From Candidatus Brocadiia bacterium (GTDB taxonomy: Bacteria > Planctomycetota > PUPC01 > DSUN01), in assembly GCA_016782825.1 (NCBI GenBank), contig JADHXT010000005.1:1-27073 (forward strand): 27,073 nucleotides of DNA, in the 5' to 3' direction. The translations under genes and the position numbers were made by a program. Numbering within the stretch: position 1 is the first letter of the stretch; each line of letters opens with the position of its first letter. This document shows, piece after piece, positions 15,287 through 22,428 of the stretch. The notes below the pieces were generated by a model that saw only the letters and a program-made list of their open reading frames with translations, did no database searches and had not been told where the DNA came from.

Positions 15287-16072
15287 TTGATCACGAGGAA
15301 GTCGAAACGAGAACTCGACCTCATGCGCAAGGCCAGCGGCGTGGTCGCCGAGGTCTTGGCCCTGATAGGACGGCTCGCGCGTCCCGGCGTTACCACCGCC
15401 GAACTTGACAACGAGGCACGAAAACTGATAAAATATCGAGGTTGTGCCCCGGCATTTTTGGGACACGGCGGCAAGGGTCGCCGGCCGCCGTTTCCCGCCA
15501 GCATCTGCACCTCGGTGAACCACGAGGTGGTCCACGGCATCCCCGACCAGCGGCCGCTCCAAGAGGGCGACCTGCTGAGCGTGGACGTGGGCACCTGCTG
15601 GCGCAAGTACTACGGCGACGGCGCCGCCACCTACGCCATCGGCACGGTGGCCCGCCCCGCGCGGCGGCTGATGGACACCTGCCGCAGGGCCCTCGAGCTC
15701 GGCATCGCGGCCATCGGCCCCGGCAAACGGCTCAGCACGTTGGCCCGCACCATACAGGGCTACGTCGAGAGCCACGGATTCAGCGTCGTGCGCGACTTGG
15801 TCGGACACGGCATCGGCACCAGCCTGTGGGAAGAGCCCCAGGTGCCGAACTATGTGGGGTCGAGTCTCCGCGACGTCGTGTTGCGTCCGGGGATGGTGCT
15901 CGCCATCGAGCCGATGATCTGTGCCGGCGACTGGCGGGTGAGCACCCTGCCCAACCGCTGGACGGTGGTCGCCGCCGACGGAAGCTTGGCGGCCCACTTC
16001 GAGCATACAGTGGCCATCACCAACGACGGGGTGGAAGTCCTTACCGTCGTGGCCGATGGCGGAGGCAATTGA
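15287..16072 (+). CDS. map: Type I methionine aminopeptidase, with an odd active-site loop
   Basis: The 261-residue product (TTG start, weak ribosome-binding site) begins ITRKSKRELDLMRKAS. All five metal ligands are visible: D100 in SVDVG, D111 in YGDGA, H174 in GHGIG, E208 in AIEPM and E239 in HFEHT. H83 matches E. coli His79. However, the residue matching E. coli His178, in the usual FHEEP motif, is Trp181 (SLWEEPQVPNY). A few extra residues (GKGRRPP) precede FPASICTSVN. It removes the initiator Met; whether the Trp change alters activity is unknown. A strong promoter-like site lies inside the gene at 15405. Confidence 0.92.
   Translation: MITRKSKRELDLMRKASGVVAEVLALIGRLARPGVTTAELDNEARKLIKYRGCAPAFLGHGGKGRRPPFPASICTSVNHEVVHGIPDQRPLQEGDLLSVDVGTCWRKYYGDGAATYAIGTVARPARRLMDTCRRALELGIAAIGPGKRLSTLARTIQGYVESHGFSVVRDLVGHGIGTSLWEEPQVPNYVGSSLRDVVLRPGMVLAIEPMICAGDWRVSTLPNRWTVVAADGSLAAHFEHTVAITNDGVEVLTVVADGGGN
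15405..15434 (+). promoter_or_regulatory. Candidate promoter inside map, ahead of the alpha-operon block
   Basis: A perfect TTGACA (15405-15410), an 18-base spacer and TAAAAT (15429-15434) preceded by TGA make an extended -10 promoter. It sits in map codons 40-50, where CTT, ATA, AAA, TAT, GGT and TGT cluster although the rest of map is C-ended. Transcription would start near 15441, about 630 bases before infA, and would feed infA to rplQ. Confidence 0.65.
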
Positions 16073-16287
16073 TGGCCAAGGAAGAAAACATCCGCGTGGA
16101 AGCCACCGTGAAGGAGGCCCTACCGAACGCCGTCTTCAAGGTGGCACTCGAAAACGGCCATATCGTCACGGCGCACGTCTCGGGCAAGATGCGGATGCAC
16201 TTCATTCGCATTCTGCCTGGCGACAAGGTCACCGTCGAGCTGTCGCCCTACGACCTGGCCAAGGGCCGCATTGTGTATCGCGACTAG
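16072..16287 (+). CDS. infA: Translation initiation factor IF-1
   Basis: The 71-residue product is canonical IF-1 with an S1/OB fold: MAKEENIRVEATVKEALPNAVFKV, HVSGKMRMHFIRILPGDKVTVELSPYDLAKGRIVYR. It blocks the A site during initiation. The start (ATG 16072) overlaps the map stop as TGATG, with GGAGG at 16061-16065. Confidence 0.97.
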   Translation: MAKEENIRVEATVKEALPNAVFKVALENGHIVTAHVSGKMRMHFIRILPGDKVTVELSPYDLAKGRIVYRD

Positions 16288-16296
16288 AACAAAGCA

Positions 16297-16319
16297 GCCG
16301 CCGCGGCCAGCCCGGCGGC
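16297..16319 (+). promoter_or_regulatory. Hairpin between infA and rpmJ
   Basis: GCCGCCG (16297-16303) pairs with CGGCGGC (16313-16319) around nine bases, inside the 52-base gap. There is no U tract. It may define an mRNA end or slow decay; nothing shows that it terminates. Confidence 0.35.
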
Positions 16320-16339
16320 GCCCCGAGGTGTCGAGAGCC

Positions 16340-16453
16340 ATGAAAGTCCGTTCGTCCGTCCGTCGTATTTGCGAAAACTGCAAGCTCGTGCGCCGCAAGG
16401 GCGTGGTGCGCGTCATTTGCAGCAACCCCCGGCACAAGCAGCGCCAGGGCTGA
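16340..16453 (+). CDS. rpmJ: 50S ribosomal protein L36, zinc-binding form
   Basis: The 37-residue product is complete L36: MKVRSSVRRICENC, then VRVICSNPRHKQRQG. The zinc ligands C11, C14, C27 and H32 are all kept. The start is fixed by the family N-terminus; an in-frame upstream extension is not coding. Confidence 0.95.
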   Translation: MKVRSSVRRICENCKLVRRKGVVRVICSNPRHKQRQG

Positions 16454-16485
16454 GCCCCACGCTGGAGGAAAGGAAACCGCGCCTC

Positions 16486-16872
16486 ATGCCTCGTATCGCC
16501 GGCATCGACATCCCGAACAATAAGCGCATCGTCATCGCGCTCACGTATATCCACGGCATCGGCTCCACCTCGAGCGAGAAGATCCTTCAGCAGGCAGGCA
16601 TCGACCAGTCGGTGCGCAGCCGCGACCTGAACGAGGACGAGCTGTCGCGGCTCGCCTCGATCATCGAGAAGAACTTCATGGTGGAAGGCGAGCTGCGCCG
16701 CCTCGTGGCGCAGAACATCGGGCGGCTGCGCGACATCGGCTGCTATCGCGGCCTGCGCCACCGCCGCGGGCTCCCCTGCCGCGGCCAGCGCACCCGCACC
16801 AACGCCCGCACCCGCAAAGGCCCGCGCAAGACCGTGGCCGGCAAGCGCAGCGTCAAGGAGCAGCGCGGCTAA
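16486..16872 (+). CDS. rpsM: 30S ribosomal protein S13
   Basis: The 128-residue product starts MPRIAGIDIPNNKRIVIALTYIHGIG, contains RDIGCYRGLRHRRGLPCRGQRTRTNARTRKG, and ends in a basic tail near the P-site tRNA. GGAGGAAAGG precedes ATG 16486. The RTRTNARTRKG signature is diagnostic. Confidence 0.97.
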   Translation: MPRIAGIDIPNNKRIVIALTYIHGIGSTSSEKILQQAGIDQSVRSRDLNEDELSRLASIIEKNFMVEGELRRLVAQNIGRLRDIGCYRGLRHRRGLPCRGQRTRTNARTRKGPRKTVAGKRSVKEQRG

Positions 16873-16913
16873 GCCCCACTGTCCCGCTCTCTCTCGAACC
16901 CAGGAGCCCCTGG

Positions 16914-17315
16914 ATGGCACGAACGTCCCGTCCCGCGAACCGTCCCACACGCCGCCGCGTGCGCCGCAGCGTCACCATGGCCATCGCCCACATCAAGGCC
17001 ACGTTCAACAACACCGTGGTCACCATCGCCGACCTCAACGGCGACACCCTGTGTTGGGCCTCGGCAGGCACGATGGGCTTCAAGGGCTCGCGCAAGAGCA
17101 CGCCCTTCGCCGCGCAGCGAGCCGGCGAGCAAGCCGCCGAACGCGCGCAGAAGGCCGGCGTGCGCACCGTCGAGGTGCGCGTCAAAGGCCCCGGGTCGGG
17201 CCGCGAGTCGGCCATCCGCGCCCTCCAGGCCGCCGGCCTCGAGATCAAGTCCATCGAAGACGTCACCCCGTTGCCCCACAATGGATGCCGCCCGCGCAAG
17301 AAGCGGCGCGTCTGA
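16914..17315 (+). CDS. rpsK: 30S ribosomal protein S11
   Basis: The 133-residue product has an Arg-rich N-terminus, IAHIKATFNNTVVTIADLNGDTLCWASAGTMGFKGSRKSTPFAAQ and the C-terminal DVTPLPHNGCRPRKKRRV, all standard for S11 on the 30S platform. AGGAG precedes the ATG at a short distance. Confidence 0.97.
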   Translation: MARTSRPANRPTRRRVRRSVTMAIAHIKATFNNTVVTIADLNGDTLCWASAGTMGFKGSRKSTPFAAQRAGEQAAERAQKAGVRTVEVRVKGPGSGRESAIRALQAAGLEIKSIEDVTPLPHNGCRPRKKRRV

Positions 17316-17345
17316 CATCCAACGAGACAAGAGGAGCCCTGCAAG

Positions 17346-17972
17346 TTGGGTAGGCACACCGAATCGAAATGCCGTCTTTGCCGCCGTGAGGGCATGAAGC
17401 TCATGCTCAAGGGGGCCCGGTGCGAGAGCGCCCGGTGCAGCTTCAACCGCCGCGACTACGCGCCCGGCCAGCAGGCCTGGCGGCGCGGCAAGTTCTCCGC
17501 CTACGGCATGCAGTTGCGGGAGAAGCAGAAGCTCAAGCGCTACTACGGCGTGCGCGAGCGCCAGTTTCGCCGCTACTTCGCCGAAGGCGTGCGTCGCAAG
17601 GGCAACACGGGCGAAAACCTGCTTGTGCTCCTCGAGCGGCGGCTCGACAACGTGGTCACCCGCCTCGGCCTGGCCGACTCCCGCGCCCAGGCGCGGCAGC
17701 TCATCACCCATGGCCACGTGGAGGTCAACGGCCGCACCGTCGACATCCCGTCGCAGGCCGTCAAGGCCGGCGACGTGATTGCCCCGCGGTCGCGCGACAG
17801 CAGCACCAAGCTCATCGCCGCCATCCGCGAAGGCAGCAAGGGCCGCCCGATGCCCAGCTGGCTCGAAGTCACCGAAGAGCCGCTCCAGGGCCGCGTGCTC
17901 GATCTGCCCAACCGCGAAGAAGTGCCCATCGCCATCCGCGAGGAACTCATCGTCGAGTTCTGCTCGAGATAG
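17346..17972 (+). CDS. rpsD: 30S ribosomal protein S4, zinc-binding form
   Basis: The 208-residue product starts at TTG 17346, nine bases after GAGGAG (17331-17336), with GRHTESKCRLCRREG. Four cysteines (9, 12, 26, 31) form the zinc site kept in C+ S4 proteins. The S4 RNA-binding domain, RRLDNVVTRLGLADSRAQARQLITHGHVEVNGR, is central. S4 starts 30S assembly and represses the alpha operon in E. coli. The 140-base gap to rpoA is the longest inside this block. Confidence 0.95.
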   Translation: MGRHTESKCRLCRREGMKLMLKGARCESARCSFNRRDYAPGQQAWRRGKFSAYGMQLREKQKLKRYYGVRERQFRRYFAEGVRRKGNTGENLLVLLERRLDNVVTRLGLADSRAQARQLITHGHVEVNGRTVDIPSQAVKAGDVIAPRSRDSSTKLIAAIREGSKGRPMPSWLEVTEEPLQGRVLDLPNREEVPIAIREELIVEFCSR

Positions 17973-18112
17973 GAACGAAACCGATTCACACGTAGGGCGT
18001 GAAGCGTGGACGGGTGTGGGGGGAAGCAGCGGCCGCCGAGCCGCCGCAGGATTCCCGTCGCGCGTCTTGCGCTTGGCGTGTTTTCACTCGACACTCCGTG
18101 AGAGGACCGACC

Positions 18113-19162
18113 ATGCGAATCCGTTGGCGAGGTTTCGAGCTCCCAGCTCGCGTGACCTGCGAGCGCGAAACGCTGACCCCGTCGTACGGGAAGTTCATCG
18201 CCGAGCCCTTCGAGCGCGGCTTCGGCACCACCATCGGCAACAGCGTGCGCCGAGTCCTCCTGTCCTCGCTCGAGGGCGCCGCCGTCACCTCCGTACGCAT
18301 CCAAGGGGTTCAGCACCAGTACTCCACGCTGCCCGGCGTGGTCGAGGACGTGACCGACATCATCCTCAACATCAAGCAGATCCGCCTCCGCCTGCTCACC
18401 GAGGGACAGAAGACGCTCAAGATCGACTGCCAGCACCGCGGCGAGGTCACGGCCGGCGACATCCAGGCCGACCCCGACGTCGAGGTTGTCAACCCCGAGC
18501 TGCACATCGCCACCCTCAGCGAGGACGTGGGCCTCGTCATCGAGATGGAGGCCCGCCGCGGCCGCGGCTACGCCACCGCCGAAGACAACGCCAAGCCCGA
18601 CCAGGAGATCGGCACCATCCCCATCGACGCCATCTTCTCGCCCGTCACGCGTGTCAGCTACCTTGCCGAGGACACCCGCGTGGGGCAGATCACCAACTAC
18701 GACCGCCTCGCCCTCGAAGTGTGGACCGACGGCACCATCACCCCCGAAATGGCGCTCGTGGAAGGCGGCCGCATCCTCCGCAAGCACCTCGACCCCTTCA
18801 TCCTCTACTTCGAGATCGGCCGCGAAGCCCCCGGCGACCAGGACGACCAGGCCGGCCGCACCCGCGGCGAAGCACCCCAGATCCCCGACGAACTCCAGCG
18901 CAAGCTCGACATGACCGTCGAAGAGCTCGAACTCTCCGTCCGAGCCCAAAACTGCCTGGAATCCGAGAACATCCAGACAGTGCGCGACCTCATCACCCGC
19001 ACCGAAGCCCAGCTCCTCGCCGTCCGCAACCTTGGCAAGACGTCGCTCCTCGACATCCGGGCGAAGCTCACAAAGCTCGGCCTGGGCATCGGGATGACCA
19101 TCGACGCGGCCTCGGGCATCCCCGTGGCCGAAGTCGAGGCCGAGGCCGACGCAGAAAGCTGA
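18113..19162 (+). CDS. rpoA: RNA polymerase alpha subunit
   Basis: The 349-residue product has the alpha N-terminal dimerisation domain (PFERGFGTTIGNSVRRVLLSSLEGAAVTSVRI, then DVTDIILNIKQIRL) and the C-terminal DNA- and activator-binding domain (ELELSVRAQNCLESENIQTVRDLITRTE, LLAVRNLGKTSLLDIRAKL). They are joined by a linker near residues 240-265. It ends in a short acidic tail. The start ATG 18113 follows GAGAGGA. It lies between rpsD and rplQ, the usual order. Confidence 0.97.
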   Translation: MRIRWRGFELPARVTCERETLTPSYGKFIAEPFERGFGTTIGNSVRRVLLSSLEGAAVTSVRIQGVQHQYSTLPGVVEDVTDIILNIKQIRLRLLTEGQKTLKIDCQHRGEVTAGDIQADPDVEVVNPELHIATLSEDVGLVIEMEARRGRGYATAEDNAKPDQEIGTIPIDAIFSPVTRVSYLAEDTRVGQITNYDRLALEVWTDGTITPEMALVEGGRILRKHLDPFILYFEIGREAPGDQDDQAGRTRGEAPQIPDELQRKLDMTVEELELSVRAQNCLESENIQTVRDLITRTEAQLLAVRNLGKTSLLDIRAKLTKLGLGIGMTIDAASGIPVAEVEAEADAES

Positions 19163-19222
19163 CCGCGCACCCACGCGCCCGAATAGACAAGCGAACACGA
19201 CACTCGCGAATCGGAAGACCCC

Positions 19223-19852
19223 ATGAGGCACCGCAAATCCGGTAGAAAGCTCGGCCGCACGTCGGCGCACCGCAAGGCCATGCTGCGCAACACGGCGTGC
19301 AACCTGTTCCTCACCGCCCAGGGCGACGACGAGCGGCCCCTGCGCATCACCACCACCGTCCCCAAGGCCAAGGAAGTGCGACGCTTGGCGGAACGGTGCG
19401 TCACCCTGGCCAAGAAGGCCCTGGCGCAGCACGACGGCGAGGGCACCCCGCGCGTCTGGGGCTCCCATCCCGTGCGCCGGCTCAAGACCCTCCTCGGCCG
19501 CCGCGACGCCATCGCATGTCTCCTCGAAAACATCGCGCCCCTTTACACCGACCGCCAGGGCGGGTATACTCGAATCCTGCGCCTCGCCGCCCGCCGCCTG
19601 GGCGACGGCGCCGACCTGTGCTACCTCGAGATGGTCACCGAGCCCGTCGAGGCAGCCATCCCGAGTGGGCCAGCGGAGCCCGTGGCTCCCCGCCGCGCCA
19701 CCACCCCCGTGGCCGATGGCGATGAGCCGGAAGAAGCGGCCGACGACGCCGAAGCCGAAGAGGCCGAGGCCACGGAAGACGCCGCCGCCGACGGCGACGA
19801 CGCTCCGGCCGACGAGGCCCCCGCCGACGCGGAGGAGAAGCAAGACGAATAG
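19223..19852 (+). CDS. rplQ: 50S ribosomal protein L17 with long acidic tail
   Basis: The L17 core is residues 1 to about 139: MRHRKSGRKLGRTSAHRKAMLRNTACNLF, then RRDAIACLLENIAPLYTDRQGGYTRIL. A tail of about 70 residues follows, very rich in Glu, Asp and Ala from residue 165 on (DGDEPEEAADDAEAEEAEAT...). Bacterial L17 is usually 115-130 residues. The tail is probably disordered and negatively charged, which is odd for an rRNA-binding protein. A promoter-like site is embedded at 19542. Confidence 0.94.
   Translation: MRHRKSGRKLGRTSAHRKAMLRNTACNLFLTAQGDDERPLRITTTVPKAKEVRRLAERCVTLAKKALAQHDGEGTPRVWGSHPVRRLKTLLGRRDAIACLLENIAPLYTDRQGGYTRILRLAARRLGDGADLCYLEMVTEPVEAAIPSGPAEPVAPRRATTPVADGDEPEEAADDAEAEEAEATEDAAADGDDAPADEAPADAEEKQDE
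19542..19570 (+). promoter_or_regulatory. Candidate promoter inside rplQ, ahead of tRNA-Val and thrS
   Basis: TTTACA (19542-19547), a 17-base spacer and TATACT (19565-19570) each match consensus at 5 of 6 positions. The codons carrying it are CTT, TAT, ACT and CGA, all unusual in this C-ended gene, so the site seems kept within the constraint of the conserved GGYTRIL protein motif. Transcription would start near 19577, about 315 bases before the tRNA. Confidence 0.6.
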
Positions 19853-19892
19853 TCCGCGCGAGCTGACACGGCAGCTCCGGCCCGTTGCATCC

Positions 19893-19969
19893 GGGCGATT
19901 AGCTCAGTTGGCTAGAGCGCCAGCTCGACAAGCTGGAGGTCACTGGTTCGAGCCCAGTATCGCCCACCA
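19893..19969 (+). tRNA. tRNA-Val (anticodon GAC), CCA encoded
   Basis: All four arms fold: acceptor GGGCGAT/ATCGCCC, D stem GCTC/GAGC, anticodon stem CCAGC/GCTGG with loop TCGACAA, and T stem ACTGG/CCAGT with loop TTCGAGC. The discriminator is A and CCA is encoded (77 bases in all). Loop positions 34-36 read GAC, so it decodes GUC and GUU (Val). Position 33, almost always U, is C here. It lies 40 bases after rplQ and is likely cut out of a longer transcript. Confidence 0.95.
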
Positions 19970-20004
19970 GCGGCATGGCCGCACGTTTGAGGCCGTCTTG
20001 TGAT

Positions 20005-20059
20005 GGGCCGGCCCGCCGGCAGAGGCCTGCGCCTCCCCCTTCTGCCGCCGGGCCGGCCC
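20005..20059 (+). promoter_or_regulatory. Long GC hairpin between tRNA-Val and thrS
   Basis: Bases 20005-20023 (GGGCCGGCCCGCCGGCAGA) pair with 20041-20059 over 19 positions with one mismatch, around a 17-base loop. This is one of the most stable structures in the window. It is followed by CTTGCATT rather than a U run, so it may end the tRNA precursor, stall polymerase or separate thrS expression; intrinsic termination is uncertain. Confidence 0.5.
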
Positions 20060-20116
20060 CTTGCATTCTGGCCTCCCCCGCCCTGTACAAAGGGCACCGC
20101 GCGAGTGCTTGAGACC

Positions 20117-21922
20117 ATGGCTGACGTATTCGACAACCTCACCGTGAGCGGCGACGGCGACCCCCACGGCGGCGCATCGCCCCTCGCCCCCCTGCGCCAC
20201 ACCGCCAGCCACGTGATGGCCCAGGCCGTGGTGCGCCTGTTCCCCGGCACCCAGCTCGCCATCGGCCCCGCCATCGCCACCGGCTTCTACTACGACTTCG
20301 AGCTGCCCGAGAGCATCGGCGACGACGCCCTCGAAGCCATCGAGGCCGAGATGCACAAGATCGTCGACGCCGACCACCCCGTCGAGCGCCTCGAGGTCAG
20401 CCGCGCCGAGGCCGCCGAACGCATCGAAGCCGCCGGTCAGCCCTACAAGGCCGAACTTCTCGCCGACATCCCCGAAGGCGAGGCCATCAGCTTCTACGGC
20501 CAGGACGACTTCGTGGACCTCTGCGAAGGCCCCCACATGGCCTCCACCGGCGCCGTCGGCCACGCCTTCAAGCTCCTCAGCATCGCCGGCGCCTACTGGC
20601 GCGGCAGCGAACACAACCGCATGCTCACCCGCATCTACGGCACCGTGTTCCCCACCCAGGACGAGCTCGACGAACACCTCCGCCTGCTCGAAGAGGCCCG
20701 CCAGCGCGACCACCGCAAGCTCGGCCGCGAGCTCGACCTCTACAGCTTCCACCCCGAAGGCCCCGGCTTCGCGCTCTTCCACCCCAAGGGCCTCCTGCTC
20801 TGGGACCAGCTCATGGGCTACTGGCGCGAGCTCCACGACGCCGCCGGCTACCTCCAGATTCGCACCCCCCTCATGCTCCGCAAGAGCGTGTGGGAGCAGA
20901 GCGGCCACTGGGACCACTACCACGACAAGATGTACGTCACCCAGATCGACGGCACCGACTACTGTATCAAGCCCATGAACTGCGTGGGCGGCATGCTCTA
21001 CTACAAGACCGCCCTCCACAGCTACCGCGAGCTGCCGCTGCGCGTCGCCGAGGTCGGCATCGTCCACCGCCACGAGAAGAGCGGCGAGCTCAACGGCCTG
21101 CTCCGCGTGCGACAGTTTACCCAGGACGACGCCCACATCTTCATGACCCCCGACCAGATCCGCGACGAAGTGGGCGGCGTGATCGACCTTGTGGACACTT
21201 TTTACCGCACCCTCGGCCTGCCCTACCACCTCGAGCTGTCCACCCGCCCGGCCAAGCGCATCGGCAGCGACGAGATTTGGGAGACCGCCACCGCCGGCCT
21301 CCGCGGCGCCCTCGACGCCAAGGGCCTCGACTACAAGATCAACGAGGGCGACGGCGCCTTCTACGGCCCCAAGATCGACTTCCACGTCCAGGATGCGCTC
21401 CGCCGCACCTGGCAGTGCGCCACCGTGCAGCTCGACTTCGCCATGCCCGAGAAGTTCGACCTCACCTACGTGGGCGCCGACAACCAGCGCCACCGCCCGG
21501 TGATGATCCACCGCGTGGTCTACGGCTCCATCGAGCGCTTCATGGGTGTGCTCGTCGAGCACTTCGGCGGCGCCTTCCCCCTGTGGCTCGCGCCCGAGCA
21601 GGTGCGCGTGCTGCCCGTGAAGGACGATTGCCACGCCTACGCCGACCAGGTGCGCCAGCGGCTGGCCACGGCCGGCGCGCGCGTGACCGTAGACGGCCGG
21701 AGCGAGAAGGTGGGCTTCAAGATCCGCGAGGCCTCCCTGCAAAAGATCCCCTACGTCCTCGTCGTCGGCGGCCGCGAGGCCGAGGCAGGCACCGTGGCCG
21801 TGCGCCAGCACGGCGAGGGCGACCTGGGCCCTGTGGCGCTCGAGGAGTTCGCCGAACGCCTCGAGCGCGAGATCCGCGACAAGACCCGAATAGGAGGTGG
21901 CACTACATCGCGCACGATCTGA
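20117..21922 (+). CDS. thrS: Threonyl-tRNA synthetase lacking the N-terminal TGS domain
   Basis: The product (601 residues from ATG 20117; GTG 20105 is also possible) charges tRNA-Thr. It opens directly with the editing domain: H28 and H32 in LRHTASHVMAQAV, C136 and H140 in LCEGPH. The usual TGS (N1) domain of about 60 residues is absent. The class II core follows, with zinc ligands visible in KPMNCVGGM, VHRHEKSGELNGLLRVRQFTQDDAH and MIHRVVYGSIERF, then the anticodon-binding domain. The last codons contain the infC ribosome-binding site, and the two genes overlap by 16 bases. Confidence 0.96.
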   Translation: MADVFDNLTVSGDGDPHGGASPLAPLRHTASHVMAQAVVRLFPGTQLAIGPAIATGFYYDFELPESIGDDALEAIEAEMHKIVDADHPVERLEVSRAEAAERIEAAGQPYKAELLADIPEGEAISFYGQDDFVDLCEGPHMASTGAVGHAFKLLSIAGAYWRGSEHNRMLTRIYGTVFPTQDELDEHLRLLEEARQRDHRKLGRELDLYSFHPEGPGFALFHPKGLLLWDQLMGYWRELHDAAGYLQIRTPLMLRKSVWEQSGHWDHYHDKMYVTQIDGTDYCIKPMNCVGGMLYYKTALHSYRELPLRVAEVGIVHRHEKSGELNGLLRVRQFTQDDAHIFMTPDQIRDEVGGVIDLVDTFYRTLGLPYHLELSTRPAKRIGSDEIWETATAGLRGALDAKGLDYKINEGDGAFYGPKIDFHVQDALRRTWQCATVQLDFAMPEKFDLTYVGADNQRHRPVMIHRVVYGSIERFMGVLVEHFGGAFPLWLAPEQVRVLPVKDDCHAYADQVRQRLATAGARVTVDGRSEKVGFKIREASLQKIPYVLVVGGREAEAGTVAVRQHGEGDLGPVALEEFAERLEREIRDKTRIGGGTTSRTI

Positions 21923-22413
21923 GAATCAACGAGCAGATTCGCTGCACGCAGGTGCGATTGGTGAGCGAGGCGGGCGAGCAGTTGGGCATCAAGTCGCTCG
22001 GCGACGCCATGGCGATCGCGAAGGACGTGACCCTCGACCTGGTCGAGGTCGCCGCCCAGGCGGAGCCGCCCGTCTGCAAGCTCATGGACTATGGCAAGTT
22101 CAAGTACCGCCAGAAGAAAAAAGTCCACGACGCCAGGGCTCATCACCATCGCATGCAGACGAAGGAAATCCGCCTGCACCCGAAGACGCACGCGCACGAC
22201 CTCGAATTCAAGGCGCGGCACGCGCGCAAGCTCCTCGCCCTGGGCGACAAGATACACGTCAACGTGTTCTTCAAGGGCAGGGAAATGGCGCACCGCGAGC
22301 TGGGCTTCGGCGTCCTCGAGAGCTTCAGCAAGTACCTCGAAGACGTGGTTAAGGTCGAGCAGGAGCCCCGCATCGAAGGCCGTCGCATGACGATGATCCT
22401 GTCGCCCAAGTAG
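21907..22413 (+). CDS. infC: Translation initiation factor IF-3, ATC start
   Basis: The protein (168 residues) starts AHDLRINEQIRCTQVRLV after the initiator, the canonical IF3 N-terminus, and contains VEVAAQAEPPVCKLMDYGKFKY and KEIRLHPKTHAHDLEFKARHARKLL. No ATG, GTG or TTG lies at the right place; a strong AGGAGG (21892-21897) is followed after nine bases by ATC (21907). IF3 rejects non-standard initiation codons, so ATT/ATC/ATA starts on infC let it repress its own synthesis. That is established for E. coli (AUU) and inferred here. Confidence 0.94.
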   Translation: MAHDLRINEQIRCTQVRLVSEAGEQLGIKSLGDAMAIAKDVTLDLVEVAAQAEPPVCKLMDYGKFKYRQKKKVHDARAHHHRMQTKEIRLHPKTHAHDLEFKARHARKLLALGDKIHVNVFFKGREMAHRELGFGVLESFSKYLEDVVKVEQEPRIEGRRMTMILSPK

Positions 22414-22428
22414 CCGGGCGCCACCCTT

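Noticed and set aside
18067..18095. TTGCGC...GACACT as an rpoA promoter
   Set aside because: Only 3 of 6 matches in each hexamer; the 140-base gap alone is not evidence.
17573..19843. 756-residue open frame on the minus strand across rpsD, rpoA and rplQ
   Set aside because: Three well-identified genes lie opposite. The frame is open only because C-ended codons avoid stops on the other strand.
19893..19969. Reading the tRNA as Ser(CGA) so that U33 is kept
   Set aside because: Shifting the loop breaks the anticodon stem (G-A and A-G mismatches), and the tRNA lacks the long variable arm of tRNA-Ser.
20061..20091. TTGCAT...TACAAA as a thrS promoter
   Set aside because: The spacer is 19 bases, both hexamers are only partial matches, and a stronger site exists in rplQ. 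Not excluded, but too weak to list.
19940..21811. 623-residue open frame on the minus strand across the tRNA and thrS
   Set aside because: Same cause; it covers a tRNA and a conserved synthetase, and its translation is Val/Ala/Glu-rich filler.
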